The notes under the pieces: generated by a model
What the model saw: only the letters and a program-made list of their open reading frames with translations
Databases searched by the model: none
What the model was told of the DNA's origin: nothing
NCBI RefSeq assembly: GCF_036174265.1
Contig: NZ_CP108055.1
Span: forward strand, 8,184,001 to 8,248,000
Direction of reading: 5' to 3'
Length of the DNA stretch: 64,000 bases
Origin: Streptomyces sp. NBC_00285
GTDB lineage: Bacteria > Actinomycetota > Actinomycetes > Streptomycetales > Streptomycetaceae
Position numbers and translations under genes: made by a program
Part shown: positions 1 through 9,118 of the stretch, piece by piece
How the letters are laid out: each line of letters opens with the position of its first letter
Numbering within the stretch: the stretch's first letter is position 1

Positions 1-3000
1 TGCTCCAGGTACGTCTGCTCGGCCCTGTCGAGGTGTGGCAGGGCGACCGACGGGCCCCGCTCGGCGGGGTCAGACCCCTGGCGGTCCTGTCTGCACTCGT
101 CGTCCACCTGGGTGAGGTCCTCTCCACGGAACGGCTCGTGGACTGCGTGTGGGACGAACAGGCCCCCGCGACCGCCAACGCCCTCGTCGCCACGCACGTC
201 TCCGCGGTACGCCGCGCACTGGCCCGGGTCGACGCGGCCGAGGTGATCCGGACCCGGCCGCCGGGATACGTCGCCGGTCTCGACCCCTCCCAGGTCGACG
301 CCCGCCGCTTCGAGGAACTGCTCGCGTCCGGCCGGGCCGCGGCCGCCCGGGGCCACACGGGCGAGGCCGCCGACCTGCTCTCCGAGGCGCTCGGGCTGTG
401 GCGCGGCCAGGAGGCACTGGAAGGGCTGGGGCAGACCTTCGCCCGGATCGAGGCGGCCCGGCTGGCGGAACTGCGGCTGGTCGCCCAGGAGGAGTCCTTC
501 GGCCTGCACCTGGACCTCGGCCGCGCGGACCGCACCATCGCGCCCCTGCTCGCGCACGTCGCCGCCCACCCCCTCCGGGAACGGCCGCGCGGCCAGCTGA
601 TGACCGCACTGTTCCGCACCGGACGTGTCTCCGACGCCCTGCGCACCTACCAGGAGGGCCGCGAGGTCCTGCGGGAGGAACTGGGCATCGACGCCGGGCC
701 GGAACTGCGGGCACTGCACAAGGCGGTACTGACCGACGACCCCGGACTCCACGGAACCGGCCCCAGGACCCAGGACTCGTCGCCGCACGCCATCTCCCCG
801 CACACCCCCTCCCCGCACGCCCCCTCCCCGTCCGGCCCGGACCGGCCGGCCCGCCATGCCGCACCGCTCGGCACCGTCCCCCGGCCACGGGCCCAGGAAG
901 CGGCCGGTGCCCCCAAGGCCCGACAGCACGCCCCGAGCCGTACGGCGGCCGACGGCACCGGGCCGGACGCACCCGTGCGACCCGCCCCCTCCCATCTCCC
1001 CCCTGACATAGCCGACTTCGTCGGCCGGTCGGACCAAGTGGCGTGGTCCGTCTCGCTGCTGGGCTCCGTCGACGACGCGGGCCGTACCGCCCCGCCGATC
1101 GGGGTGATCTCCGGACGCTCCGGGACGGGCAAGACCGCGCTCGCCGTCCATGTCGGCCACCGCACCGCCGAACTCTTCCCCGACGGCCGCCTGTTCGTGG
1201 ACCTGCGGGCCGCCGACACCGCCCCCCTGCAACCCGCCGACGCCCTCGCCCGGCTGCTGCGCGCCATGGGCGCCGGACCGGAGACGCTGCCGAGCTCGGT
1301 CGAGGAACTGACGGGCCTGTACCGCACGTACACCGGGCACCGCCGCATCCTGCTGATCCTCGACAACGCCGCCGGTGAGGCACACGTACGACCGCTGCTG
1401 CCGCCCGGACCCGGCTCCGCGGTGCTCGTCACCAGCCGGCGCCGGCTGGTGGCGCTGGAGGGCGCCGCCCACCTCGAACTGACCGTTCCGGACCAGGAGG
1501 AGGCGCTCGAACTCCTGCGCCGTGTCGCCGGGGCGGACCGCGTCCGCGCCGAACCGGAACAGACCGCCGAGATCGTCGCCCTGTGCGGACGGCTGCCGCT
1601 CGCCGTACGCATCGCCGGAGCGCGGCTCGCGGCCCGGCCGCACTGGGTGCCCGGCCGGCTCGCCGCCCGGCTGCGGGACGAGCGGCTCCGGCTCAACGAA
1701 CTGCGCGCCGGGGACCTGGAGTTGCGCACCAGTCTCGAACTGGGCTACGCCGACCTCGACCCGCAGGAGCGGCGCGCCCTGCGCCGGCTGGCCCTGCTCG
1801 ACCTGCCCGACTTCGCGGCCTGGATCGCCGGGCCCCTGCTGGACATCGGCACGGAGGAGGCCGAGGAGGCCGTCGAACGCCTGGTGGACTGCCACTTCAT
1901 CGACGTGATCGGCGTCGACGGCACGGGCCGCAGCCGCTACCGCATCCACGACCTGGCCCGCGAACACGCCCGCGAACGCTGTCTGTCGGAGGAGAGCGCC
2001 GAGGAACGGTCGGCGGCCGTGCTGCGCCTCGTGGCGTGCTGGCTGGGACTGGCCGAGAAGGCCGCGGCGAGGGGCCCCGGCGGCGCGGCGCGCTACTTCC
2101 CCGAACCGGAGGCCGTACGGCCCCTCGATCCCCTCGACCCGCAGGCCGAGGAAGACCTGCTCGCACGGCCCGCGGCCTGGTTCGCCGCCGAACAGACCGG
2201 TCTGCTGGCGGCGGTGCAGTACTGCGCCGACCACCGGCTGGACCGCGCCGCCCGGGACCTCGCCGGGGCGCTGATCGCGAGCTCGGTCGCGCTGTACAAC
2301 CAGTTCGACGCCTGGTCCCGCTCGCACACCGCGGCGATGGCGGCGGTGCGGCGCAGCGGGGACCGCGAGGGCGAGGCGTGGCTGCTCGCCGGACTGGGCC
2401 AACTGCGCTACGAACAGGACGAGTTCGAGGAGTCCTACGCCTACTTCAGGGACGCCCTGCGGCTGTTCGAGGCGCTCGACGACGTGCCGCAGGGAATGGC
2501 CCAGGCCCTCGTCGGCATGGCCACCGCCCGGCGTGAACAGGCCTGCTACGCGGAGGCGTTGGAACTCCTCGACGCGGCACTGGAGCGGTACGTGCCGCAC
2601 GACGACCGTGCCGCCCGAGCCCGGGTGCTGTACGGCATCGGCTGCGTGCACCGGGAACAGGGCCGCGGCCCCGAGTCCCGCGAGGCCCTCGCGCAGGCCG
2701 TGGAGCTGTACCGCGCGGAGGGGGACCGGCACGGGGAGGCGCTGACCGTGCGCTCGCTGGCTCTCTGTCACCGGGCGGAGGACGCGCGGGCGGACGCCGA
2801 GCGGCTGCTGCGGGACGCGCTGCGGGTCTTCACCGAGCTCCATGACACGCTCGGTGTGATGTACACGGAGCAGTCGCTGGCCAAGGTGGAGCTGCGGCTC
2901 GGCCGCCTGGACGAGTCACGCGAACGGCTCGGGCGCTGCCTGGAGTTGGCCCGGGAGCGGCAGGACCGGTTCGGTGTGGCGCTGGTGCTGCGGACGCTGG

Positions 3001-3281
3001 GCGAGTGGCATCTGGCGGCCGGTGACGCGGGTGGCGCGCGGGAGCCGCTGGAGCGGGCGCTGTCGGCGTGGGAGGCGTTGCGGCTGCCGTTGTGGCGGGC
3101 CCGCACGCTGTGGGACCTGGCGGAGGTACGCGAGGCCGAGGGGGACGAACGGGCGGCGACGGACGCCCGAGCCGAGGCCATGGGGGTCTTCAGAGAACTG
3201 GACGCTCGGGAGGCACGGGAGCGGGCCCAGGACCTTCCGTCACCCTCCCGCCTGCCGATACCGCCCCGCGATCCTGCATGA
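1..3281 (+). CDS. AfsR/SARP-type transcriptional regulator with NB-ARC and TPR domains (5' edge)
   Basis: The reading frame is open from base 1. Bases 1-2 (TG) followed by CTC CAG GTA CGT fit a start codon whose first base is just outside the window, giving MLQVRLLGPVEVW, the usual SARP N-terminus; an internal GTG at 33 is a poorer start. Order of domains: OmpR-like winged helix (about residues 1-95), BTAD (about 100-245), a Pro/His-rich linker, then a STAND ATPase with Walker A GRSGTGKT (bases about 1117-1140) and Walker B-like ILLILDNA, then C-terminal TPR helices. This is the AfsR architecture (about 1090 residues). Such proteins activate secondary-metabolite or developmental genes by binding direct repeats near the -35 region. 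No biosynthetic cluster is visible here, so the target is unknown. The family call is firm; the role is inferred. Confidence 0.9.
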   Translation, partial: LQVRLLGPVEVWQGDRRAPLGGVRPLAVLSALVVHLGEVLSTERLVDCVWDEQAPATANALVATHVSAVRRALARVDAAEVIRTRPPGYVAGLDPSQVDARRFEELLASGRAAAARGHTGEAADLLSEALGLWRGQEALEGLGQTFARIEAARLAELRLVAQEESFGLHLDLGRADRTIAPLLAHVAAHPLRERPRGQLMTALFRTGRVSDALRTYQEGREVLREELGIDAGPELRALHKAVLTDDPGLHGTGPRTQDSSPHAISPHTPSPHAPSPSGPDRPARHAAPLGTVPRPRAQEAAGAPKARQHAPSRTAADGTGPDAPVRPAPSHLPPDIADFVGRSDQVAWSVSLLGSVDDAGRTAPPIGVISGRSGTGKTALAVHVGHRTAELFPDGRLFVDLRAADTAPLQPADALARLLRAMGAGPETLPSSVEELTGLYRTYTGHRRILLILDNAAGEAHVRPLLPPGPGSAVLVTSRRRLVALEGAAHLELTVPDQEEALELLRRVAGADRVRAEPEQTAEIVALCGRLPLAVRIAGARLAARPHWVPGRLAARLRDERLRLNELRAGDLELRTSLELGYADLDPQERRALRRLALLDLPDFAAWIAGPLLDIGTEEAEEAVERLVDCHFIDVIGVDGTGRSRYRIHDLAREHARERCLSEESAEERSAAVLRLVACWLGLAEKAAARGPGGAARYFPEPEAVRPLDPLDPQAEEDLLARPAAWFAAEQTGLLAAVQYCADHRLDRAARDLAGALIASSVALYNQFDAWSRSHTAAMAAVRRSGDREGEAWLLAGLGQLRYEQDEFEESYAYFRDALRLFEALDDVPQGMAQALVGMATARREQACYAEALELLDAALERYVPHDDRAARARVLYGIGCVHREQGRGPESREALAQAVELYRAEGDRHGEALTVRSLALCHRAEDARADAERLLRDALRVFTELHDTLGVMYTEQSLAKVELRLGRLDESRERLGRCLELARERQDRFGVALVLRTLGEWHLAAGDAGGAREPLERALSAWEALRLPLWRARTLWDLAEVREAEGDERAATDARAEAMGVFRELDAREARERAQDLPSPSRLPIPPRDPA

Positions 3282-3356
3282 CCCTGTAGAACCGCTGGTC
3301 AGGTGCTTGCAGGCGATCTGCAGAGCAATTGCAGGGACGTCCGCGACTCTCTTCTC

Positions 3357-4022
3357 GTGACAGACATCATCACGCTCGCCGATCCTCGGGTCGCCGCGGT
3401 CGTACCGGACGAATGCGGGGAGCCGCTCGTCGATCTGCGTACCGAGGGACGGGTACGGCTCGATCCCCGGCAGGCCGACGACGAGGGCAGTTACGCCCAC
3501 TTGAGGTCCGGCGCGCTGGAGCGGCTGGTGCGGGCGCAGCGGCTGCTGCCCGCGGGGATCGGGTTGCTGGTGATCGAGGGGTACCGGCCGCCGGACCTTC
3601 AGCGCCGTTACTTCGAGCAGTACGCGGCGACCCTGCGCCGGGCCCACCCGGACGCGCCTCCCGAGCGGATCCGCGAACTGGCCAGCGCGTACATCTCGCC
3701 GCCCGAGGTCGCCCCGCATGTCAGCGGCGGCGCGGTCGACCTGACCCTGTGCGACCGCGCGGGCCGGGAACTGCCGCTCGGCACCGAGGTCAACGCCACC
3801 CCGGAGGAGAGCGAGGGTGCCTGCCGCACCGACGGACCCGGCGTCAGCGCCGAGGCACGCGCGAACCGGGCCCTGCTGGGCCGGGCGCTGCACGCGACCG
3901 GGTTCGTCAACTACCCGACCGAGTGGTGGCACTGGTCGTACGGCGACCGGTACTGGGCCCTGCTGCGCCGCGTACCGGCCGCCCGCTACGGCCCCGCCGA
4001 CCCGCCCCGCCCTGCGGCCTGA
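3357..4022 (+). CDS. VanX-like D-alanyl-D-alanine dipeptidase (M15 family)
   Basis: 221 residues from GTG 3357 (MTDIITLADPRV); the frame is open back to 3303 but the family begins here. Zinc-site motifs are present: HVSGGAVDLTL (SxHxxGxAxD type, first His and Asp) and PTEWWHWSYGD (ExxH with catalytic Glu and third zinc ligand). Members hydrolyse D-Ala-D-Ala or related dipeptides, in glycopeptide resistance or cell-wall recycling. There is no signal peptide, so it is probably cytoplasmic. No vanH, vanA or vanRS neighbours are present, so a housekeeping or recycling role is more likely than vancomycin resistance. The upstream gene ends at 3281, leaving a 75-base gap. Confidence 0.85.
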   Translation: MTDIITLADPRVAAVVPDECGEPLVDLRTEGRVRLDPRQADDEGSYAHLRSGALERLVRAQRLLPAGIGLLVIEGYRPPDLQRRYFEQYAATLRRAHPDAPPERIRELASAYISPPEVAPHVSGGAVDLTLCDRAGRELPLGTEVNATPEESEGACRTDGPGVSAEARANRALLGRALHATGFVNYPTEWWHWSYGDRYWALLRRVPAARYGPADPPRPAA

Positions 4023-4043
4023 CCACCGCAGAGCGGACACAGC

Positions 4044-4105
4044 ACGACGAGCACCGCACGACCGACACCGCACGACGAGCACCGCACCAAGAGCACCGCA
4101 CGGGA
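4044..4105. repeat. Short direct repeats ahead of the ECF sigma gene
   Basis: The gap between the dipeptidase and sigma-factor genes contains repeated copies of a GAGCACCGCAC-like unit; ACGACGAGCACCGCA occurs at about 4044 and again at about 4072, and AGAGCACCGCACGG at about 4090. They lie just upstream of the sigma-gene ribosome-binding site (AAGGGGGAAAG). They could be a slipped-strand expansion or a regulatory leader; nothing in the sequence decides. Confidence 0.5.
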
Positions 4106-4125
4106 TCACCACAAGGGGGAAAGAC

Positions 4126-4662
4126 ATGAGCCACAGTCACGCCACCTGTCCGCCACCGCCGCGCGAGGCCGACCACGGGATGAGCCCGGGGGACTTCGAC
4201 GCGTCCTTCACGGCCGACATGCCGCGGCTGCGGAGGCGGCTGCTCGCCCTGACGGGCAATCCGCACGACGCCGACGACCTGCTCCAGGAGACCTACCTGA
4301 GGCTCTCCCGGCGGGCCCGCACCCAGAACCTGACGCGGCAGCAGCATCCGTACGCCTACACCTGCGCCGTCGCCCTCAACCTGCTGCGCGACTCCTGGCA
4401 GCACCCCTCCCGCCGCGAACGCACCACGGACGAACTGCCGGAAGCCGGCTGGGACGGCGGGCTCGCCTCCTACGAGGCCTCCGCCACGGCCCTCGCACTG
4501 CTGAGCACGCTCTCCGAGAAGGAGGCCGCCGCGGTGATCCTCGTGGACCTGGAGGGGCTCACCCACGACACGGCCGGGGAGCGCCTCGGCGCCCACCGCG
4601 GCACGGTCCAGCGCAACCGCCTGCGCGGCCTCGCCAAGATGCGCGCCGCGCTGCACAACTGA
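4126..4662 (+). CDS. ECF-type RNA polymerase sigma factor (sigma-70 family)
   Basis: 178 residues. Start ATG 4126 follows AAGGGGGAAAG. Region 2 is visible in LRRRLLALTGNPHDADDLLQ (DDLLQETYLR is the classic region-2 signature) and region 4 helix-turn-helix at the C-terminus (LSEKEAAAVILVDLEGLTHDTAGERLGAHRGTVQRNRLRGLAKMR). No anti-sigma gene is adjacent. A 45-base hairpin follows at once, then a secreted NlpC/P60 hydrolase, and a VanX-like peptidase precedes it, so a cell-envelope regulon is a reasonable guess. The family call is firm; the regulon is inferred. Confidence 0.88.
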   Translation: MSHSHATCPPPPREADHGMSPGDFDASFTADMPRLRRRLLALTGNPHDADDLLQETYLRLSRRARTQNLTRQQHPYAYTCAVALNLLRDSWQHPSRRERTTDELPEAGWDGGLASYEASATALALLSTLSEKEAAAVILVDLEGLTHDTAGERLGAHRGTVQRNRLRGLAKMRAALHN

Positions 4663-4706
4663 CCCGGGTGGCACACCCCCACGGGGGTGGGGTGAGCCAC
4701 CCGGGT
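4662..4706 (+). terminator. Strong hairpin after the sigma factor gene
   Basis: The inverted repeat ACCCGGGTGGC (4662-4672) / GCCACCCGGGT (4696-4706) is perfect, with an inner perfect stem CACCCCC/GGGGGTG (4674-4689). It overlaps the last base of the sigma gene stop codon and lies 90 bases before the next start. No T-tract follows, as is common in Streptomyces. It could also attenuate read-through into the NlpC/P60 gene. Confidence 0.75.
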
Positions 4707-4796
4707 TCTGCACCTGCGTCACCCGTCCGTCTCCCACCGGGGCCACCGGCATCCGGTGACCGCACGTCCGTGAAACGTCCACGAAGGAAGAGTCCC

Positions 4797-5933
4797 TTGA
4801 AGACCATCAGCACCCGCCGTCGGACCAGCGGCGCGATCCTGGGCGCCTCGGCCCTCGCCCTCACCGCGTTCTTCTCCGCCCCGGCGCACGCCGCCCAGGA
4901 CGCCACCTGCGGTGTCCTCGCGTCCGGCGCCTCGGCCACCGCACAGGCCGCCGTCGACGCGGCCTGTTCGCAGGTCGGCGTCTGGTACAGCTGGGGCGGC
5001 GGCCACGCCGCGACGCCCGGGGCCAGCTACGGCTACTACGACGGCTCCGACCCGGACAGCCTCCACGACGGTGAGCGCAAGGGCTTCGACTGCTCGGGCC
5101 TGATGCGGTACGCCTACTACCGGGCGACCGGCCAGGACCTCCTCAACGGCACGGCCAACGACCAGTTCAACACCTCGCAGGCCGCCGCCCGGTTCTCCGC
5201 CGGGCAGGGCACCGCCCCGCTGCTGCCGGGCGACCTGATGTTCTGGGGCAGCGGGCACATCCACCACGTCGCCATGTACCTGGGCGGCGGCCAGATGGTC
5301 GAGGCGTACGAGTCGGGCACCCACATCAGGGTCACGTCCGTGCGCACCGGCGGCGACTACGCGGGCGCGGTCCGCATCAACGGTTCCGGCACCCCCGTCC
5401 CGCCGCCCGCGAACGGCGGCACGGTCTTCGAGACCTGGGGCACCGGTGTGCGCACCCACAGGTCGCCGAGCGTGGGCTCCACCACCGTCGACACCTTCGC
5501 CGGACCGACCCAGGTGTCCGTCCAGTGCCAGGAGCACGCGGAGACCGTGACCGCGGAGGGCTACACCAACGACGCCTGGTCCAAGCTCGCCAACGGCTCG
5601 TGGGTGACCAACATCTACATCAAGGGCCCGGCCTGGCTGCCCGGCATCCCCGACTGCGGCGGCAGCAGCACCCCGCCGCCGTCCGGTGGCAGCAAGGCGT
5701 TCCAGACCTGGGGCACCGGCGTGCGCACCCACAGCGAGCCGAACGTCAACGCGGGCGTGGTCGACTACTTCGCGCAGCCGACCACGGTCAACGTGGTCTG
5801 CCAGGCCCACGCCCAGCAGGTCACGGCCGAGGGGTACACCAACGACGCCTGGGCGAAGCTGACCGACGGCTCGTGGATGACCGTCATCTACATCAAGGGC
5901 CCGGACTGGCTGCCCGGCGTGGCCACCTGCTGA
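4797..5933 (+). CDS. Secreted NlpC/P60 peptidoglycan endopeptidase with two C-terminal SH3-like repeats
   Basis: 378 residues from TTG 4797, preceded by GAAGGAAG; the frame is open further upstream but only this start gives a clean signal peptide (RRR, hydrophobic stretch, cleavage after APAHA near residue 32). The NlpC/P60 domain follows with catalytic Cys99 in FDCSGL and His157 in HHVAMYLG. Two about 80-residue repeats (each starting FETWGTGVRTH or FQTWGTGVRTH and ending IYIKGP(A/D)WLPG) follow after Pro/Ser linkers; they look like wall-binding SH3-type modules. The enzyme should cleave gamma-D-Glu-meso-DAP-type peptide bonds in the wall outside the cell. Confidence 0.9.
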   Translation: MKTISTRRRTSGAILGASALALTAFFSAPAHAAQDATCGVLASGASATAQAAVDAACSQVGVWYSWGGGHAATPGASYGYYDGSDPDSLHDGERKGFDCSGLMRYAYYRATGQDLLNGTANDQFNTSQAAARFSAGQGTAPLLPGDLMFWGSGHIHHVAMYLGGGQMVEAYESGTHIRVTSVRTGGDYAGAVRINGSGTPVPPPANGGTVFETWGTGVRTHRSPSVGSTTVDTFAGPTQVSVQCQEHAETVTAEGYTNDAWSKLANGSWVTNIYIKGPAWLPGIPDCGGSSTPPPSGGSKAFQTWGTGVRTHSEPNVNAGVVDYFAQPTTVNVVCQAHAQQVTAEGYTNDAWAKLTDGSWMTVIYIKGPDWLPGVATC

Positions 5934-5976
5934 CCGACTTCTCGCGCGGGGGTGCCCGGCCGTTCGTCGCCGAGCC

Positions 5977-7317
5977 TCACCACCCGGTGAGCAACAGGTG
6001 GTTGACGAGCAGCGCCAGCACCGCCTGTCCGGCCAGCCACCCCCGCGCCCCCGTCACCAACGCGCACGCCGGCAGCAGCCACACCGCGAACGGCAGCCAG
6101 ATCCGCTCGGTCTCCGCCTTGCTCATCCCGGACAGATCGGCGACGAGCAGGGCCAGGAGCGCGGCGCACACCAGCAGCCCGAGCCGCAGCTCACCACGGT
6201 CCGGCGGCGCGGACACGGGGCGCGGCGAGCCGCGACGCCTCCACAGACGCACGACGGCCCGCCGCACCCCCGCCACCGTCGCCGGCCCCACGATGAACAC
6301 CGTCCCGGCCAGGTTCGCCCACACCCAGTACCCGTACGGCCGCACCCCGCCCGCCCCCTGGTGGTACCGGGTGACGAGCAGCCGGTACGCCTCCCACCAG
6401 TCGAACCCCAGCACGGTGAACAGGAGGGGCACCACCACGAACCCGGCCAGGACGAACCCGAGAGGCCGCCGGGACCCCAGCAGCAGCACGGCCCCCGCGA
6501 CGACGGCCATCAGCGTGAGGCCGTACGACAGATACACCGTCAGCCCGAACAGCAGCCCCGAGGCGAAGCCGGCCGGTCCCGGCCGGTGCCCCCGGACCGC
6601 GAGGGCGAGCAGGGCGACGGCCCACGCGGCCACCGCCGCGAAGTACCCGTCCGCGGAGGTCCCCACCCAGACCGCGGCCGGGGCCAGGACCAGGAAGGGC
6701 GCGGCCCGGCGGGCGAGCGACTCGTCGGTGAGGGTTCGTACGGCGATCAGGACCGCGACCGCCGCCGTCGTGCCCACGGTGATGCACCAGGTTCCCGCCC
6801 AGCCCCCGCCGCCCAGCCCGATCCGGTCCAGCAGGACGAAGGTGAGGGTCGCGCCCGGCGGGTGCCCGGCGACATGGGCGCCCCAGTTGTCCGGGGAGCC
6901 GATCAGGATGTGCCGGTCGAAGTCCCGCAGGGCCGCCGGGATGTCGTGGAAGCGGTCGACGGCCGGGACGTACTCGTTCCTGCTCGTCAGCTGCCCGGCG
7001 ACGCCCCGCTGCCAGCCGTCCACCAGGGCCAGCGACCAGGTCCACGCCATGCCCGCGCCCCAGACGGTGAGCAGCAGGGGGCGCCAGGGCAGCCGGGCGG
7101 CGAGCGCGGGGCCGTAGGCCACCACCGCGACCGCGACGACGATCGCCGCCGGGGTGCCGGGGCCCACATGCGGATCCCAACTCGCCAGCAGGGGCGGCCA
7201 GTCGACGTGCAGCGAGCCGTCCCGGTGCTGGAGCACCCGGCCGACGAGCACGGCGGCCACCACCAGGACCGCGGCGCACCCGGCCGCGTACAGGTCACGA
7301 AGGAGATTCCTGTTCAC
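5977..7317 (-). CDS. Polytopic membrane protein, GT-C glycosyltransferase-like
   Basis: 446 residues with about 11-12 hydrophobic segments. The first extracytoplasmic loop holds a long polar stretch (HVDWPPLLASWDPHVGPGT) and a later one GSPDNWGAHVAGHPPGAT; acidic residues in loops after the first helices and the HPPG motif are reminiscent of GT-C (ArnT/mannosyltransferase-like) enzymes that use polyprenyl-phosphate sugars. It is divergent from the molybdoenzyme gene and convergent with the NlpC/P60 gene. The exact reaction is not recognisable; it could equally be an unassigned conserved actinobacterial integral membrane protein. Confidence 0.65.
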   Translation of the reverse strand: MNRNLLRDLYAAGCAAVLVVAAVLVGRVLQHRDGSLHVDWPPLLASWDPHVGPGTPAAIVVAVAVVAYGPALAARLPWRPLLLTVWGAGMAWTWSLALVDGWQRGVAGQLTSRNEYVPAVDRFHDIPAALRDFDRHILIGSPDNWGAHVAGHPPGATLTFVLLDRIGLGGGGWAGTWCITVGTTAAVAVLIAVRTLTDESLARRAAPFLVLAPAAVWVGTSADGYFAAVAAWAVALLALAVRGHRPGPAGFASGLLFGLTVYLSYGLTLMAVVAGAVLLLGSRRPLGFVLAGFVVVPLLFTVLGFDWWEAYRLLVTRYHQGAGGVRPYGYWVWANLAGTVFIVGPATVAGVRRAVVRLWRRRGSPRPVSAPPDRGELRLGLLVCAALLALLVADLSGMSKAETERIWLPFAVWLLPACALVTGARGWLAGQAVLALLVNHLLLTGW

Positions 7318-7353
7318 GGGGGCACGCTAGGCCGCGTGGCCGCCTCCGGGCGG

Positions 7354-7373
7354 CTGACGTGCACGGACGTCAG
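7354..7373. promoter_or_regulatory. Palindrome in divergent promoter region
   Basis: CTGACGT (7354-7360) and ACGTCAG (7367-7373) form a perfect 7-bp inverted repeat with a 6-base spacer. It sits in the 113-base gap between the GT-C-like gene (minus) and the molybdoenzyme gene (plus), a good position for an operator. The regulator is not identified. Confidence 0.4.
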
Positions 7374-7430
7374 ACTTTCGTCATGGTTCGCGGACCCGTT
7401 TCCGGGCCGGGCCGGGCCTACGGTCGGGGC

Positions 7431-8657
7431 ATGGCACGGTCTCCCTTCTCCCCGTCCTTCTGGCGCAGCCCGCTGCGCGGCCCCTGGCTCACCTCCGTCC
7501 TCGGCATCGTGCTCCTCGGCGGGATCACGCTGCTGTTCGTGACGGGGCTGCTGTCGTACGCCGCCTACAACCCGGACCTGTCGCCGGTGAACGACAAGAC
7601 CCCGGACAAGGGGCTCCTCGGGTTCTACCTCTTCTCCTGGCCGACCGACCCGCACTGGCTGTACCGGCTGAACCAGGGCGTCCACGTCACCCTCGGCATC
7701 ACGCTGATCCCGGTCCTGCTGGCCAAGCTGTGGTCGGTGGTGCCCAAGCTGTTCACGCTGCCGCCCGCACGCTCCCTCACGCACGCCCTGGAACGGATCT
7801 CCCTCCTGCTGCTGGTGGGCGGCGCGCTCTTCGAGTTCGTCACCGGAGTCCTCAACGTCCAGCTGGACTACGTCTTCCCGGGCTCCTTCTACCCGCTGCA
7901 CTTCTACGGGGCGTGGGTGTTCTTCGCCGCGTTCCTCGCCCACGCCGTGCTGAAGCTGCCGCTCGCCCTGCGGAACCTGCGCCGACTCCGGGAAGAGGAA
8001 ACCGAGTTGGTGTCGCCGGACCCCGCCGAGCCGACCGTGTCCCGGCGCGGTGCCCTCTGGCTCGTCGGGGGCGGCTCACTGCTGCTGTTCCTCACCACGG
8101 CCGGGCGGAGCTTCGACGGCGTGCTCCGCCGAACCGCCCTCCTCGCCCCGCACGGAGGCGGCGAACCGGCCTCCGGACCCGGTGGCTTCCAGATCAACAA
8201 GACCGCCGCGTACGCCGGGATCGACCCGGTGGAGGCGAGCGCGGAGGCCTGGCGGCTGGTCGTCGTGGGGCGCGCGGGCCGCACCGTCCGGCTGAGTCGC
8301 GCCGACCTCCTCCAACTCCCTTTGCACAGCTCGGCGTTGCCCATCGCCTGCGTGGAGGGCTGGTCCACCTCCGACCAGTGGTGGCGCGGAGTGCGGCTGC
8401 GGGACCTCGCGGCGCTCGTCGGCTACGAGGACGATCCGCCGGACGTCTTCGTGGAGTCGCTGCAACGGCACGGCTCCTTCCGGCGGGCCGCCCTGCGTGC
8501 CAACCAGGTCGCCGACCCGCGCTCCCTGCTCGCCCTGTCCGTCAACGGCGAGGACCTGACCCCCGATCACGGCCACCCGGCCCGGATCATCGTGCCCGCG
8601 GCGCCCGGTGTGCTGAACACCAAGTGGGTGGCCCGGCTGACGTTCGGAGACCTGTGA
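7431..8657 (+). CDS. Molybdopterin-dependent oxidoreductase with N-terminal cytochrome-b-like membrane domain
   Basis: 408 residues from ATG 7431 (GGTCGGGGC upstream). The first about 190 residues form four membrane helices with histidines suited to haem ligation (QGVHVTLG, YPLHFYGAW, FLAHAVLKL), a cytochrome b561-like layout. A fifth hydrophobic segment then leads into a sulfite-oxidase-type Moco domain (about 245-408) with the cofactor-binding Cys307 in IACVEGWS, followed by WWRGVRLRDL. The fused form suggests a membrane-bound oxidoreductase facing the outside and passing electrons through the haem domain. The substrate is unknown. It overlaps the next gene by one base (TGATG). Confidence 0.85.
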   Translation: MARSPFSPSFWRSPLRGPWLTSVLGIVLLGGITLLFVTGLLSYAAYNPDLSPVNDKTPDKGLLGFYLFSWPTDPHWLYRLNQGVHVTLGITLIPVLLAKLWSVVPKLFTLPPARSLTHALERISLLLLVGGALFEFVTGVLNVQLDYVFPGSFYPLHFYGAWVFFAAFLAHAVLKLPLALRNLRRLREEETELVSPDPAEPTVSRRGALWLVGGGSLLLFLTTAGRSFDGVLRRTALLAPHGGGEPASGPGGFQINKTAAYAGIDPVEASAEAWRLVVVGRAGRTVRLSRADLLQLPLHSSALPIACVEGWSTSDQWWRGVRLRDLAALVGYEDDPPDVFVESLQRHGSFRRAALRANQVADPRSLLALSVNGEDLTPDHGHPARIIVPAAPGVLNTKWVARLTFGDL

Positions 8658-9118
8658 TGCGGATCCCCCTCGGCCGCCCCCTTCAACTCCTGCTGCTCGT
8701 CTGCTCGTTCGCGCTGGCCGGGTACGCCGGGGTGCGGCTGCTGGGGGACGACTGGTTCGGGGTCGGCCTGTGGTTCGCGGGGGCGGCCGTCCTGCACGAC
8801 CTGGTGCTGCTGCCGCTGTACGCGGCGGCGGACCGGGTCCTCGTCAGGACGGCGGGCCGGCACGTCCTGTACGTCCGGGTCCCCGCCGCCTTTTCCCTGC
8901 TGCTCCTGCTCGTGTGGTTCCCGATGATCGGCGGGCAGGTCGCCGACCGCTACGCCTCGGCGACCGGTCTGTCCCCGGACGGCTTCCTGGCCCGCTGGCT
9001 ACTGGTGACGGCCGTGCTGTTCGGCGGTTCGGCGCTCGTGTTCGTCGTACGGCGGGGAGGGGCGAGGGTCCCGCGGCGGCGCAGGGAGACGAAGGAACGG
9101 CCGCCCGCCGTCCACTGA
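8657..9118 (+). CDS. Small integral membrane protein, partner of the molybdoenzyme
   Basis: 153 residues; ATG 8657 shares its A with the preceding TGA, so translation is coupled. Four hydrophobic segments (about 8-28, 35-55, 75-92, 112-130) end in a basic tail (RRRRETKERPPAVH). No catalytic motif is seen. Position suggests a membrane subunit or assembly factor for the molybdoenzyme. Its last 169 bases overlap the 3' end of the convergent methyltransferase gene. Confidence 0.75.
   Translation: MRIPLGRPLQLLLLVCSFALAGYAGVRLLGDDWFGVGLWFAGAAVLHDLVLLPLYAAADRVLVRTAGRHVLYVRVPAAFSLLLLLVWFPMIGGQVADRYASATGLSPDGFLARWLLVTAVLFGGSALVFVVRRGGARVPRRRRETKERPPAVH

Noticed and set aside
3357..4022. Vancomycin-resistance cassette
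   Set aside because: Only a VanX-like gene is present; no vanH, vanA or vanRS genes are near.
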